The notes under the pieces are model-generated. The model made no database searches. It was not told the origin of the DNA and saw only the letters and a program-made list of their open reading frames with translations. 38,978 nt of DNA from Streptomyces solicavernae. GTDB lineage: Bacteria > Actinomycetota > Actinomycetes > Streptomycetales > Streptomycetaceae. This document shows, one piece after another, positions 21,858 to 30,135 of this stretch. The stretch's first letter is position 1. Every line of letters starts with the position of its first letter. The stretch lies in assembly GCF_029968095.1 (NCBI RefSeq), contig NZ_JASCIR010000041.1, positions 1 through 38,978 of the forward strand, given 5' to 3'. Position numbers and translations under genes: made by a program.

Positions 21858-23528
21858 GTGACACCAACAGCGACACGATTGCGCCCACGGCACCGCACGC
21901 GCCTGGCTGCCCTGGCCCTGCTTCTCTTAGCGAGCCTGCTCGGAGCACTCGCGGGGCCGGGTGCCGCGCATGCCAACCCCGGCGATCCGAATCCCAATCC
22001 GATCGACTGGCGGGTCTACGACTCCTTCACCGGCACATTGGGCAACGACATTCCGCTGCGGTACGGCCAGAGCGACCATCCCGATCGGGACGGCTTCGGG
22101 CTGCGCCACATCCAAGAGCACGGGGTCGTACCCGATCACGAGGAGATCCAGGAGACGGTCGGCGCGGCCAGCTACTGCGTGCCCGCTCCCGACGACCGGG
22201 TGGTCTGCACGAACACCGAGCTCAGCCTGATCGTGGTTTACGCGACGCACAACGACGCACGGTCCGGTGACGGTCGGCCGTTCGGCATCATCACCGCGTA
22301 CTACTTCCTGCCGTGTCTGCAGGCGGAGGACTGTCCATCGCCCGAGCCGCCGGCAAAGGTGGACACCGCCCTCACCTACACCGGCCCTGACAGCGTGGAG
22401 AACGGGTCCTCGGCGACGCTCTCGGCGAAGCTCACCAACGAGTTCGGTACGCCGGTCAAGGGGCGTGACGTCAGGATCGCCCTCGGGACGGGCGACGCAG
22501 AGCAGACGTGCACCGGCACCAGCTCGGAGCAGGGAACGGCTACGTGCACCATCGAGACGGTCTCGCAGCCGACGACCAGTTCCGGCAAGATCCCGGTCAC
22601 CGCGACGTTCGCGGGCGACTCCGACTACAAGCCGTCGACCGCATCCGCCGAGCTCGGCATCAAGACGCCCACCAAGCTCACGTACACCGGCGTGAAGCAC
22701 ATCGCCAACGGCACGTCGGCTCGGCTCGCCGCCGACCTCACGGATTTCCGGGGCGATCCCGTGAGCGGCCGGAACGTGGAGTTCTCTCTGGGTACGGGTG
22801 AGAGTGAGCAGACCTGCTCCGGTACGACGTCGCAGACCGGTGAGGCGACGTGCACGATCTCGAAGGCCGACCAGCCTCTGAACGACTCAGCCACCGTGCC
22901 CGTCAGGGCCGCCTTCGCCGGCGACTCCTTGTACCTCGGCTCCGACACCTCGGCCGAGCTGAAGCTGCGGTATGCGACGGGCCGGGCGTACGGGTTGTCG
23001 GCCCAAGCCGAGCTGGGCAGTCTGCCGCTGCTCGACGTCGAGCCGCAGCCGGACACCGGTCGCATCCGTACGGCAGACGCCACGACCACTTCGACGCCCT
23101 GCGCCGCCACCTACAGCTCGCTCCTCATCAACGTGGAGAAGCTCTGTCCCGAGGTCACGACCACGCTCGCACCGGGCAAGGCGACCGCGACCTCCACCGT
23201 GGCCAACGCGAAGGTGGGGCTGCCGGGACTGCCGGTCATCGAGGTGTCCGGGCTGACGGCAACGTCAACCGCTCAGTGCGACAAGGCCGCCGGCAGCACC
23301 AGCCTCACCTTGAAGATCGCCGGGCAACCAGTCACGGTGTCCACAGAGCCCAACAGCGAACTGGCACTGGATGGAGGTGCGCGCCTCATCGTGAACGAGC
23401 AGAAGCCCGTCGAAGGGGCCGACAGCAGCGGCCTGGCCGTCAACGGACTCCGTATCGAACTCGCGGGCGGAGCAGGTGAGGTGGTCCTGGCCGCCACGAA
23501 CAGCGCCATGCACAACTGCGGTGACTGA
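21858..23528 (+). CDS. Secreted protein with two Ig-like repeats and a choice-of-anchor-P-type C-terminus
   Basis: This 556-residue exported protein starts at a GTG four to five bases after GGAGGGGGA. The signal peptide has a twin-arginine-like basic start (RPRHRTRLAA), an LLLLASLLGAL core and probable cleavage after AHA. Residues about 40-150 form a domain I do not recognise (YDSFTGTLGNDIPLRYGQSD...), with a likely Cys pair. Two homologous Ig-like Big_3-type repeats follow, each with an ATCTI strand and an AFAGDS(D/L)Y end. The C-terminal part (GRAYGLSAQAELGSLPLLDV...) resembles the choice-of-anchor P proteins of actinobacteria. It has no LPXTG signal, so it is likely secreted or loosely wall associated. 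It overlaps the next gene by eight bases. Confidence 0.82.
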   Translation: MTPTATRLRPRHRTRLAALALLLLASLLGALAGPGAAHANPGDPNPNPIDWRVYDSFTGTLGNDIPLRYGQSDHPDRDGFGLRHIQEHGVVPDHEEIQETVGAASYCVPAPDDRVVCTNTELSLIVVYATHNDARSGDGRPFGIITAYYFLPCLQAEDCPSPEPPAKVDTALTYTGPDSVENGSSATLSAKLTNEFGTPVKGRDVRIALGTGDAEQTCTGTSSEQGTATCTIETVSQPTTSSGKIPVTATFAGDSDYKPSTASAELGIKTPTKLTYTGVKHIANGTSARLAADLTDFRGDPVSGRNVEFSLGTGESEQTCSGTTSQTGEATCTISKADQPLNDSATVPVRAAFAGDSLYLGSDTSAELKLRYATGRAYGLSAQAELGSLPLLDVEPQPDTGRIRTADATTTSTPCAATYSSLLINVEKLCPEVTTTLAPGKATATSTVANAKVGLPGLPVIEVSGLTATSTAQCDKAAGSTSLTLKIAGQPVTVSTEPNSELALDGGARLIVNEQKPVEGADSSGLAVNGLRIELAGGAGEVVLAATNSAMHNCGD

Positions 23529-23862
23529 CGCCCGCGAGCCCCACGGCCCGCCGCAGGAGTACGTCGAGGAATTCCTGCGGCGGGCCGAGCCTGCTCTCGA
23601 CGACCTGTTCGCCCGCCGGGGAGGGCAGTTGGAGAACCTGGCCGCTGTCCGTGCCGTGGGCGAGGACGGCTTGCTGACGATCCACGCCATCACCGTGGTC
23701 ACTTTCCGAGGCGGCCGCTTCTCGTACCGGCGCAGAATCTGGCCGCCCAGCCACCCACCCGCCACTCAGGCAGGGATCTACGCGACGATGCTGGAGGAGC
23801 GGCTGCTCACCCGGGCCCACCCAGCGGACGGGACAGGCGGAGAGACGCCGATCGAGCTGTGA
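23521..23862 (+). CDS. Hypothetical protein of the element cargo (113 aa)
   Basis: I recognise no family. The 113-residue product is soluble and begins VTDAREPHGPPQEYVEEFLRRAEPALDDLFARRGG. It has an amphipathic helix, then a beta-rich core (DGLLTIHAITVVTFRGGRFSYRRRIWPP), which could be a small alpha/beta fold. The start is uncertain: the GTG at 23521 lies inside the end of the secreted-protein gene, and a GTG at 23476 with a GGAGC stretch would add 15 residues. Overlap with the upstream gene suggests cotranslation. Confidence 0.6.
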   Translation: MTDAREPHGPPQEYVEEFLRRAEPALDDLFARRGGQLENLAAVRAVGEDGLLTIHAITVVTFRGGRFSYRRRIWPPSHPPATQAGIYATMLEERLLTRAHPADGTGGETPIEL

Positions 23863-24078
23863 GGCAGGTGGATGTGAAGGAGCCCCTGGTACAGAGGTGC
23901 GCTCAGGCGTAGCGGGCAGAGACCGGCGACGGATCGCCGGCGTCGCCTGTGGACGCGCGTGTGTGCCCCTACCCGCACAGGTGCGTGATCTGCGAACTCA
24001 GCGTGCTTGTCAGTGCTGAGCCATATCGTCGTTTCCCAGGATTTGATCGGGCCGAGACGATGGGGGACAGACACCGAC

Positions 24079-26658
24079 ATGCGAGCCGAGGAATCACACT
24101 TCGCCGACCTGGTGCAGGGACGAGCCCAGCAGTTCCAAGTCCCGCTCTACCAGCGGACATACTCCTGGACAGAGAAGCAGCTGGCGCAGCTGTGGAAAGA
24201 CATCCTGGAACAGGCCGAGCTGGTGGACGCGGATGCGACGGTGAGCACGCACTTCCTCGGCTCTGTGGTGCTGGCCCCCTCGCCTCAGAATGAGGCGACG
24301 TTCCCGCGATGGCTCGTCGTCGACGGTCAGCAGCGGCTGACCACCCTCTCCCTCGCGCTCACTGCTATCCGTGATCACCTCGCCGAAGCAGAGCCTGACG
24401 AGGCGGAGCGCATCGACGAGGAATACCTCATCAACAAGCGCAAGAAGGACGTCGATCGCTTCCGCCTGCTGCCCACCCAGGCGGACCGCCCGCAGTACGC
24501 CGCGCACGTGAACAGAGCGCGGCTGGAGCATACGGCGGGAGACAGGATCGCCGCGGCCTACAGCTTCTTCCAGCGAGAGCTGCTGGAACTCGTGGAGACG
24601 GACGGCACTGCAGCTCCCAAGGACGTGCTGCGGATCGAGCAGGCGATCACGTCCAGGCTCACGCTGGTCACTGTGACCGCGGAGCGAGGCGACAACGTGC
24701 ACCGCATATTCGAATCGCTCAACAACACCGGCCTGAAGCTAAGCCAGGCCGACCTGCTGCGCAACTACTTGTTCATGCGCCTGCCGACCCGCGGCGAGCA
24801 GGTGTACGAGACCCACTGGCTGCCGCTGCAGAACAGCCTGAGCAACGACGAGCTCGAACAACTGATGTGGCTGCAGCTGGTCCTCGACGGAGACGACCGG
24901 GTCCGTCGCCAGGACCTGTACACCGCTCAGCAGCAACTCTTCGAGCGCCGAGCTGCAGACGGGACTCAGACAGAGGCGACCATCGAGGCGTACATCAAGG
25001 AATTGCACCGCCGCAGCGCCCTCTTCCGGAAGGTGATCCGCCCCGAAGAGGAGAAGGATCCTCTGATCCGCGGGTACCTGAAGCGGTTGCACGACTGGCA
25101 GGCCGTCGTGACCTATCCAGCGCTGATGCTGATACTCGACCGCCGCGAGCGGGGAGAAGTCGACTCCGCCGAGGCTGCCGAGGCCATTTCGTACATCGAG
25201 AGCTTTCTGGTGCGACGCACGATCTGCCGCGTGCCGACCAACAACCTCAACAGGATTTTCCAGTCCGTTCCCGCGCAGCTTCCGCAGGATGTGGGCGTGG
25301 CCGCCGGACTGCACCAACTCCTCTCTGCCGAGAACCGCTTCTGGCCGGACGACCAGGAACTGTGCGAGAAGATTCGTACCGCGCCCTTCTATCAGTACGG
25401 GCGGCCGAACCAGCGAAGGCTGGTGCTCCAGCGGATGGAGGAGAGCTACGACCACCCCGAACCGGTCGACTTCGCAGCGGCACAGCTGACGATCGAGCAT
25501 GTGATGCCGCAGTCGCCCGGCGACGAGTGGATGCGCATGCTGGAGGAGGACGCCACACAGGGAGAAGCGGCAGAAGATCTGCACGCCCGGCTGCAGCACA
25601 CCCTCGGGAACCTGACGCTGACCGGTGTGAACTCGGAGCTGTCGAACCATCCCTTCGAGCGCAAGCAGGGGCTGCTCGAAGGCAGCCACCTGGAGATGAA
25701 CCGGCGTATCGCCGCCACGGACCGCTGGGGTGCCAAGGAGATCCTGGCTCGGGCCGACGACCTCGCCGACCGGGCGATCCGTATGTGGCCGGCACCGCTG
25801 CGCGGTGTCGGACGCGCCGAGCGCAGCCGGGACTGGCGCCTGGCCCATCAGGTACTCGCCGCGTTGCCGTACGGCACCTGGACGTCCTACGGCGATCTGG
25901 CCGCGTTCATCGGCTCAGGGGCCCAAGCGGTGGGCTCCCACCTCGCCAACAGCGATGGCGTGGTCAACGCCTACCGAGTGCTGAACGCCGACGGCAAGAT
26001 CGCAGACGGCTTCCGGTGGAAAGGGCAGGACGGCGGGGACGTGCGCGCCCGGTTGGGTGCTGACGGCATCCACTTCACGACCACAGGCGCGGCGGATCCG
26101 GCGCAGCGCCTCACCGTTGATGATCTGGCCCTGCTCCTCGAGAGTGCCGACGATCAGGGAACGGAGATCACTTCAGCCTCGAATCCTGCAGGGCATGCAG
26201 ACGAGACCCGGGCGGCACGTTTCCTGCGCCAACTCACGGCGGACGACGCTCCAGCGACGGTTTCCTCCGTCCGCGAGCTGCTCGCTCACTGGGAGAGCCT
26301 CGGGGGATGGATCGGATACGGCGCCGGCGAGGTCACCACGAGCGCGTTCCTCATGCTGGGCCAGGCTGGTACCCCAGGTCAGGGCATCTGGCCGCTGACG
26401 CTCTACCCCGGGAGCGGGCGTGGCGGCACAGCGGAGATCGTGTTCGCCCACATGGCGAACCGTGAGCCGTTTACAGACCGGGCTTTGCGCGCCGAATTGC
26501 TGGAACGGATGAACGGGATGGAGGGCGTCTCGATCCCGGAGGGTAAGCTGGAGCTGCGACCCAGCCTCCGCCTCTCCGTCCTGGACGACGACCTCAACAG
26601 GGAAAGCCTGTTCAAGACCCTGGCTTGGTTCCGGGACTGCTGGGCGCGAAGGGGCTGA
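24079..26658 (+). CDS. DUF262-DUF1524 nuclease fused to an alkyltransferase-like domain
   Basis: This 859-residue GmrSD-type protein begins with a DUF262 domain (QVPLYQRTYSW at 20-30, then the DGQQRLTT NTPase motif at 82-89 and SLNNTGLKLSQADLLRN near 213). A DUF1524 HNH-type nuclease follows, with IEHVMPQ (H474) and LGNLTL. Residues about 586-690 resemble MGMT/ATL domains (LAALPYGTWTSYGDLA, AVGSHL), but the reactive PCHR motif is NAYR (Ala631 for Cys) and the arginine-finger position is Gln616. It therefore cannot transfer alkyl groups and may only bind DNA. The last 150 residues (GWIGYGAGEVTTSAF...) are unrecognised. GmrSD relatives restrict DNA with modified bases. I chose the ATG at 24079 (upstream GGGGGA); an earlier in-frame start at 24007 is possible. 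Confidence 0.88.
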   Translation: MRAEESHFADLVQGRAQQFQVPLYQRTYSWTEKQLAQLWKDILEQAELVDADATVSTHFLGSVVLAPSPQNEATFPRWLVVDGQQRLTTLSLALTAIRDHLAEAEPDEAERIDEEYLINKRKKDVDRFRLLPTQADRPQYAAHVNRARLEHTAGDRIAAAYSFFQRELLELVETDGTAAPKDVLRIEQAITSRLTLVTVTAERGDNVHRIFESLNNTGLKLSQADLLRNYLFMRLPTRGEQVYETHWLPLQNSLSNDELEQLMWLQLVLDGDDRVRRQDLYTAQQQLFERRAADGTQTEATIEAYIKELHRRSALFRKVIRPEEEKDPLIRGYLKRLHDWQAVVTYPALMLILDRRERGEVDSAEAAEAISYIESFLVRRTICRVPTNNLNRIFQSVPAQLPQDVGVAAGLHQLLSAENRFWPDDQELCEKIRTAPFYQYGRPNQRRLVLQRMEESYDHPEPVDFAAAQLTIEHVMPQSPGDEWMRMLEEDATQGEAAEDLHARLQHTLGNLTLTGVNSELSNHPFERKQGLLEGSHLEMNRRIAATDRWGAKEILARADDLADRAIRMWPAPLRGVGRAERSRDWRLAHQVLAALPYGTWTSYGDLAAFIGSGAQAVGSHLANSDGVVNAYRVLNADGKIADGFRWKGQDGGDVRARLGADGIHFTTTGAADPAQRLTVDDLALLLESADDQGTEITSASNPAGHADETRAARFLRQLTADDAPATVSSVRELLAHWESLGGWIGYGAGEVTTSAFLMLGQAGTPGQGIWPLTLYPGSGRGGTAEIVFAHMANREPFTDRALRAELLERMNGMEGVSIPEGKLELRPSLRLSVLDDDLNRESLFKTLAWFRDCWARRG

Positions 26659-26826
26659 GCTTCGCACCCAACTGCGTGGGCATGCCGAGCTGTTGGACCT
26701 GTTTGGGTTGTGGCCGGAGCCATGGTGAACGATCAGGCGATGCGGTTCTCCCTGTGACGTCAGGCGGGTAAGGCGGAGTCCCCGGCTCGAGTGCAGTCAG
26801 GGGGGCCGCTGTGTTCCTGTGCCTTA

Positions 26827-27714
26827 GAACTCCTAACGAAATGATCTTCGAGATGGTTGGATCACTCCCGAACCGACGATCCGGGGGTGCGAGGTGGCGC
26901 GGCCGAAGCCGTGGGAAGTCGACGACGAGCTGTGGGCGGTGATCGAGCCGCTGCTGCCCAAGGTGGAGCGCCGGAGCCGGCACCCCGGGCGCAAGCGGCA
27001 TCCGGACCGGCTGGTGTTCCAGGGCATCCTGTTCGTGCTGCACACCGGGATCTCCTGGGAACACCTGCCGCAGGAACTCGGCTTCGGCTCGGGCATGACC
27101 TGCTGGCGCCGCCTGGCCGAGTGGACCGAGGCCGGAGTCTGGCCCCGACTGCACGAGGTCCTCCTCGCCAAGCTCCGCAGCGCGAACGCCCTGGACTTCT
27201 CCCGGGCGGCCGTCGACGGCTCCCACATCCGCGCGTTAAAGGGGGCCCCAAGACCGGACGAAGCCCCGTCGACCGGGGCAGGACGGGCAGCAAGCACCAC
27301 CTGATCACCGACGCCACCGGTATCCCGCTCGCCGCCACCCTGACCGGCGGCAACCGCAATGACGTCACCCAGCTGATCCCACTGCTCCAGGCCGTGCCGC
27401 CAGTGCGGGGCAAGCGCGGCCGGCCCCGGCGCCGCCCGGACGTGGTCCTCGCGGACCGCGGCTACGACCACGACAAGTACCGCCGCCTGGTCCGGGACCT
27501 CGGCGTGAACCCACTGATCGCCCGCCGCGGCACCGAACACGGCTCCGGTCTGGGCACCCAACGCTGGGTCGTGGAACGCGCGTTCGCCCATCTGCACTGG
27601 TTCCGCCGCCTGCGGATCCGCTGGGAAATACGAGACGACATCCACGAAGCCTTCCTCACCCTGGGATGCGCACTCATCTGCTGGCGACGCCTGAAGTCAT
27701 TCCGATAGGAGTTC
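26827..27714 (+). mobile_element. IS5-family insertion sequence (888 bp)
   Basis: The terminal inverted repeats, GAACTCCTAACGAAATGAT at the left and (reverse complement) GAACTCCTATCGGAATGAC at the right, agree at 16 of 19 bases. A 3-bp target duplication TTA flanks the element (26824-26826 and 27715-27717), as expected for the IS427-like group of IS5. It encodes one transposase over two frames. The right-hand TTA is the stop codon (TAA on the minus strand) of the integrase gene, so insertion occurred exactly at that stop without destroying it. Confidence 0.92.
26894..27708 (+). CDS. IS5-family transposase, two frames joined by a -1 frameshift
   Basis: Frame A (26894-27304, GTG start) gives the N-terminal HTH/DUF4096-like part (WEVDDELWAVIEPLLP...GISWEHLPQELGFGSGMTCWRRL) and the first catalytic aspartate (AAVDGSHIRA). 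Frame B continues in the -1 frame with KTGRSPVDRGRTGSKHHLI, the second aspartate (VLADRGYDHDKYR) and the glutamate (QRWVVERAFAHLHWFRRLRIR), completing DDE. The frames meet at GCG-TTA-AAG-GGG-GCC (27233-27247), where slipping back one base gives GTT-AAA-GGG. A programmed -1 shift is common in IS5-family elements. Both catalytic halves look intact, so the IS may be active. The in-frame TTA is the rare bldA codon of Streptomyces. Confidence 0.9.
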
Positions 27715-29220
27715 TTAGCCACGGGCTCGGAGTAGCCGGTCGAGTACCGCTACCGGAGACGTGGGACACATGGTGCGGCGGGCGTGGAGGGATGCCTCCC
27801 ACTGTTCGGTGAGCCCGCGCATCAGGCGTTGCCGCATGCCCGGTGTGACGTGGGCGTAGCGGGCGGAGACCGAGCCGTCGATGTGGCCCATGCGTTCGTC
27901 CATGAGGACCTTCTCGGTGCCGAGGTCCTCCATCACGGTGCGGTGGGTGTGGCGCAGGCCGTGCGGGGTCAGGCCCTTGGCGATCGGCAGCCAGCAGGAG
28001 TCGGCTCGACCTTGGGAGTTGCGGCCTCGGATCGGGATGCCGGGTTGGGGTTCGCCCAGGACGGGCACTGGGCGGGGCTCTTGCGGGGCCTTCTTCGGGT
28101 ACCAGCCGGATACGGCGGGCTGGAACAGCCAGGTGGCGAAGCCGTTGCGGCGCCAGTGGGCGGCTGGCTCCGCGACCACGCCGTTGCGTTTGAACCCCAG
28201 CTCGGTGATGGCGAGTTCGACGCGTGTGCGGGTGTCGTCACGTACGCGGTCGGGGTGGTTGAGGACGTTGGAGACCGTGCCGGTTGAAACGCCGGCGCGG
28301 CGGGCGACATCGGCCAGCTTGGCGCCCTGGTGGCCGCCGCTGCGGGCAGCGCCCTGGCCTCGGAACACGTACGTCCGGCCGTGACAGGCGCATGGGGTCG
28401 GCTTCGTGCGGGCGATGTGGTCCAGGACGAGGGACGACAGCCAGTCGCACGAGTCGATGGTGCGGTAGCTGTCGTCCTTGGGCGGGCAGCGCACCATCTT
28501 CCCGGTGTCCAGCTCGTACAGCTGCCACTCGACTCGTACGGCTTCGGGGCGCACGAACTCCGTTTCCAGGCCGACGATTTCGCCCCAGCGCATGCCGGTG
28601 TAGCCCTTGAGGACGGTCGCGACGAACTCGTCGTCGCGACCGGAGAGGAGGGCTGTCCGCTCGGCGATGAGCAGGATGCCGAGCGGATCGGTGATGACCT
28701 TCTCGGGGCCGCGGTCACGGGAACGGCCGGCTCGCTTGCCGCGACCGCGCCGCCTGACGGCCGGGTTGGAGGTGATGAGGCCCTCGTCGATGGCGTCCTC
28801 GAAGATGAGGTGGAGCGTGGATCGCCAGGTCTTCACGCTGGAGGCCGCGTACAGGGCCCGCTCCTTCTTCTCCCAGCGGTCGACGTCCGCTCGCAGGATG
28901 CCCGCGAGCGCCCTGTCTTCGAAGTCGGGGAGCAGGTGCTCCTCGATGTGGCGCTTGTAGTTCTGCATGGTCGAGGCGGCCAGGTCCTGGGCCTCGTACC
29001 AGCGGCTCGCGTACTCGCCGAAGGTCTCCTGGCCAAGGCCCGGGTCACGCCAGGTGCCGCGTCGGACACTGACCTCCTCGGCGTCTGCGGCCTGCTTCGC
29101 CTCGCGCTTGGTGGCGAACTTGACCACCGCACCGGTCGGGTCGGTGACCGTGCCGTATTTGCCGTTCTCGATCTTGTACCGGCCGCGCCAGTAGTTGACG
29201 CGCTTCTCCGCGTACCCCAA
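27715..29220 (-). CDS. int: Tyrosine site-specific integrase with embedded LacI-type HTH
   Basis: This 501-residue tyrosine recombinase has an AP2-like arm-binding N-terminus (KYGTVTDPTGAVVKFATKREA), a SAM-like core-binding domain (about 65-150) and a catalytic domain with R211 (TGMRWGE), a lysine near K248, H420-GL-R423, H446 and nucleophile Y455 (SARYAHV). Between Arg I and HxxR, residues about 300-348 form a LacI-type HTH (AKLADVARRAGVSTGTVSNVLNHPDRV). The start is TTG at 29220, behind GGGGAGGA; an upstream ATG is out of frame. Its TAA stop coincides with the IS target duplication. It follows the excisionase-like gene in the same direction. Confidence 0.88.
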   Translation of the reverse strand: MGYAEKRVNYWRGRYKIENGKYGTVTDPTGAVVKFATKREAKQAADAEEVSVRRGTWRDPGLGQETFGEYASRWYEAQDLAASTMQNYKRHIEEHLLPDFEDRALAGILRADVDRWEKKERALYAASSVKTWRSTLHLIFEDAIDEGLITSNPAVRRRGRGKRAGRSRDRGPEKVITDPLGILLIAERTALLSGRDDEFVATVLKGYTGMRWGEIVGLETEFVRPEAVRVEWQLYELDTGKMVRCPPKDDSYRTIDSCDWLSSLVLDHIARTKPTPCACHGRTYVFRGQGAARSGGHQGAKLADVARRAGVSTGTVSNVLNHPDRVRDDTRTRVELAITELGFKRNGVVAEPAAHWRRNGFATWLFQPAVSGWYPKKAPQEPRPVPVLGEPQPGIPIRGRNSQGRADSCWLPIAKGLTPHGLRHTHRTVMEDLGTEKVLMDERMGHIDGSVSARYAHVTPGMRQRLMRGLTEQWEASLHARRTMCPTSPVAVLDRLLRARG

Positions 29221-29282
29221 GCCCCGTGTCCTCCCCTTCGTCCTGCATGCCCTGCCGGGCCGTCTCGCTTGTCGCTGCTGCG

Positions 29283-29675
29283 CTAAGCCGCCGTGTCGAA
29301 GTCGGCTCGGCGGGTGCGGCGTGGAGGCCGGGCGCGCAGGCGGGGTCCGGTCGTCGCGGCCGGCTCGGATGGGGTGGGGTTCTGAGGCGAAGTCCTGGGT
29401 GCCACGAAGGGTTGCGTGCTGGGCTTCGCGGCCGCCATCGGCGCGGGGCGCTCCTCGTTGAGGCGGATGATCTCGGTGAGGTGGGCGCTGGTGAAGCGGT
29501 AGGCGCGACCGACCCGAGTGTGCGGGATCAGGCGGCGGCGTGCTCGGTCCTTGACCCACCAGGCGGAGCAGCCGAGGACGGTGGCGACTTCGTCGGGGTT
29601 GTAGAGGCGAGGAAATGCCGAGTCGGTGTTCCGACGGGTGGGCGGTATGGACTCCGGGCGCAAGGGGACTCCCAT
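29283..29675 (-). CDS. xis: MerR/excisionase-like HTH protein
   Basis: This 130-residue protein has a central excisionase-type winged HTH: LYNPDEVATVLGCSAWWVKDRARRRLIPHTRVGRAYRFT (residues about 21-60). This is the pattern of DNA-binding Xis proteins beside actinomycete integrases. A long Pro/Ala/Arg-rich tail (RPAPMAAAKPSTQ...RLRARPPRRTRRA) may add DNA affinity. The start is uncertain: the ATG at 29675 lacks a good Shine-Dalgarno. It lies 62 bp upstream of the integrase gene in the same orientation, so the two are probably cotranscribed. The likely role is directing excision. Confidence 0.75.
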   Translation of the reverse strand: MGVPLRPESIPPTRRNTDSAFPRLYNPDEVATVLGCSAWWVKDRARRRLIPHTRVGRAYRFTSAHLTEIIRLNEERPAPMAAAKPSTQPFVAPRTSPQNPTPSEPAATTGPRLRARPPRRTRRADFDTAA

Positions 29676-29750
29676 CTGCGATTTCAAAGCGCTTTCGAGG
29701 TAGCCCCTGTTGTAGCTCTGGAAGGCCGGTTTTGGTAACCGGCGATCTGC

Positions 29751-29816
29751 TGCTATGTTGCGCCGCTTTCTTGTCAGGTCTCGTACCCGCCGCGAGAAAA
29801 GCGGAGGAACATAGCA
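29751..29816. promoter_or_regulatory. Long interrupted inverted repeat upstream of xis/int
   Basis: TGCTATGTT (29751-29759) and AACATAGCA (29808-29816) form 9-bp arms. Inside them, CCGCTTTCT and AGAAAAGCGG continue the symmetry imperfectly. The whole can form a hairpin of about 66 nt or bind a dimeric repressor at two sites. It lies in the 460-bp space between the divergent xis/int and initiator-like genes. On the minus strand, CTGACA and TAGCAG with 16-bp spacing overlap the proximal arm as a weak promoter for xis. Nothing else gene-like is seen in 29676-30135. Confidence 0.5.
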
Positions 29817-29975
29817 CGGATTGGCGGTTGCCCAAAGAACCGGCAGTGCTGCGACCATCACTCGACAGACATGCCTGGTCGCAGACGTACGAGAGGACTG
29901 GTGGACGGGTGCGGAACCTTCGCTGCCGATGCATCGCGCGATGCCCGATTCGACCTGCTCGTTTCCGGGGGCTTT

Positions 29976-30004
29976 TTGGTCAACCGCGAATCCGGGTCTA
30001 CAGT
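29976..30004 (+). promoter_or_regulatory. Promoter of the replication/mobilisation operon
   Basis: TTGGTC (29976-29981) and TACAGT (29999-30004) with a 17-bp spacer fit a Streptomyces housekeeping promoter. Transcription would start near 30011, giving a leader of about 125 nt to the ATG at 30136. It is the best candidate for driving the genes from 30136 onwards. Confidence 0.55.
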
Positions 30005-30135
30005 TTTTGCCCCGCCGCAGGAAACGTTCGCGGTCAGCTGTTTGCATTCTCCGGGCGAATGCTGGACTTGCGCGGGCGTGTGTGGCTCTGTTGGCCAGGC
30101 ACCGAAACGCCAATTCCCCGAGGAGCCGCCACGCC

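Noticed and set aside
29221..29934. Longer integrase start upstream of 29220
   Set aside because: The frame stays open, but the extra sequence is Arg/Pro/Ser-rich and overlaps the excisionase-like gene. TTG at 29220 has an excellent Shine-Dalgarno and precedes the first integrase-like residues.
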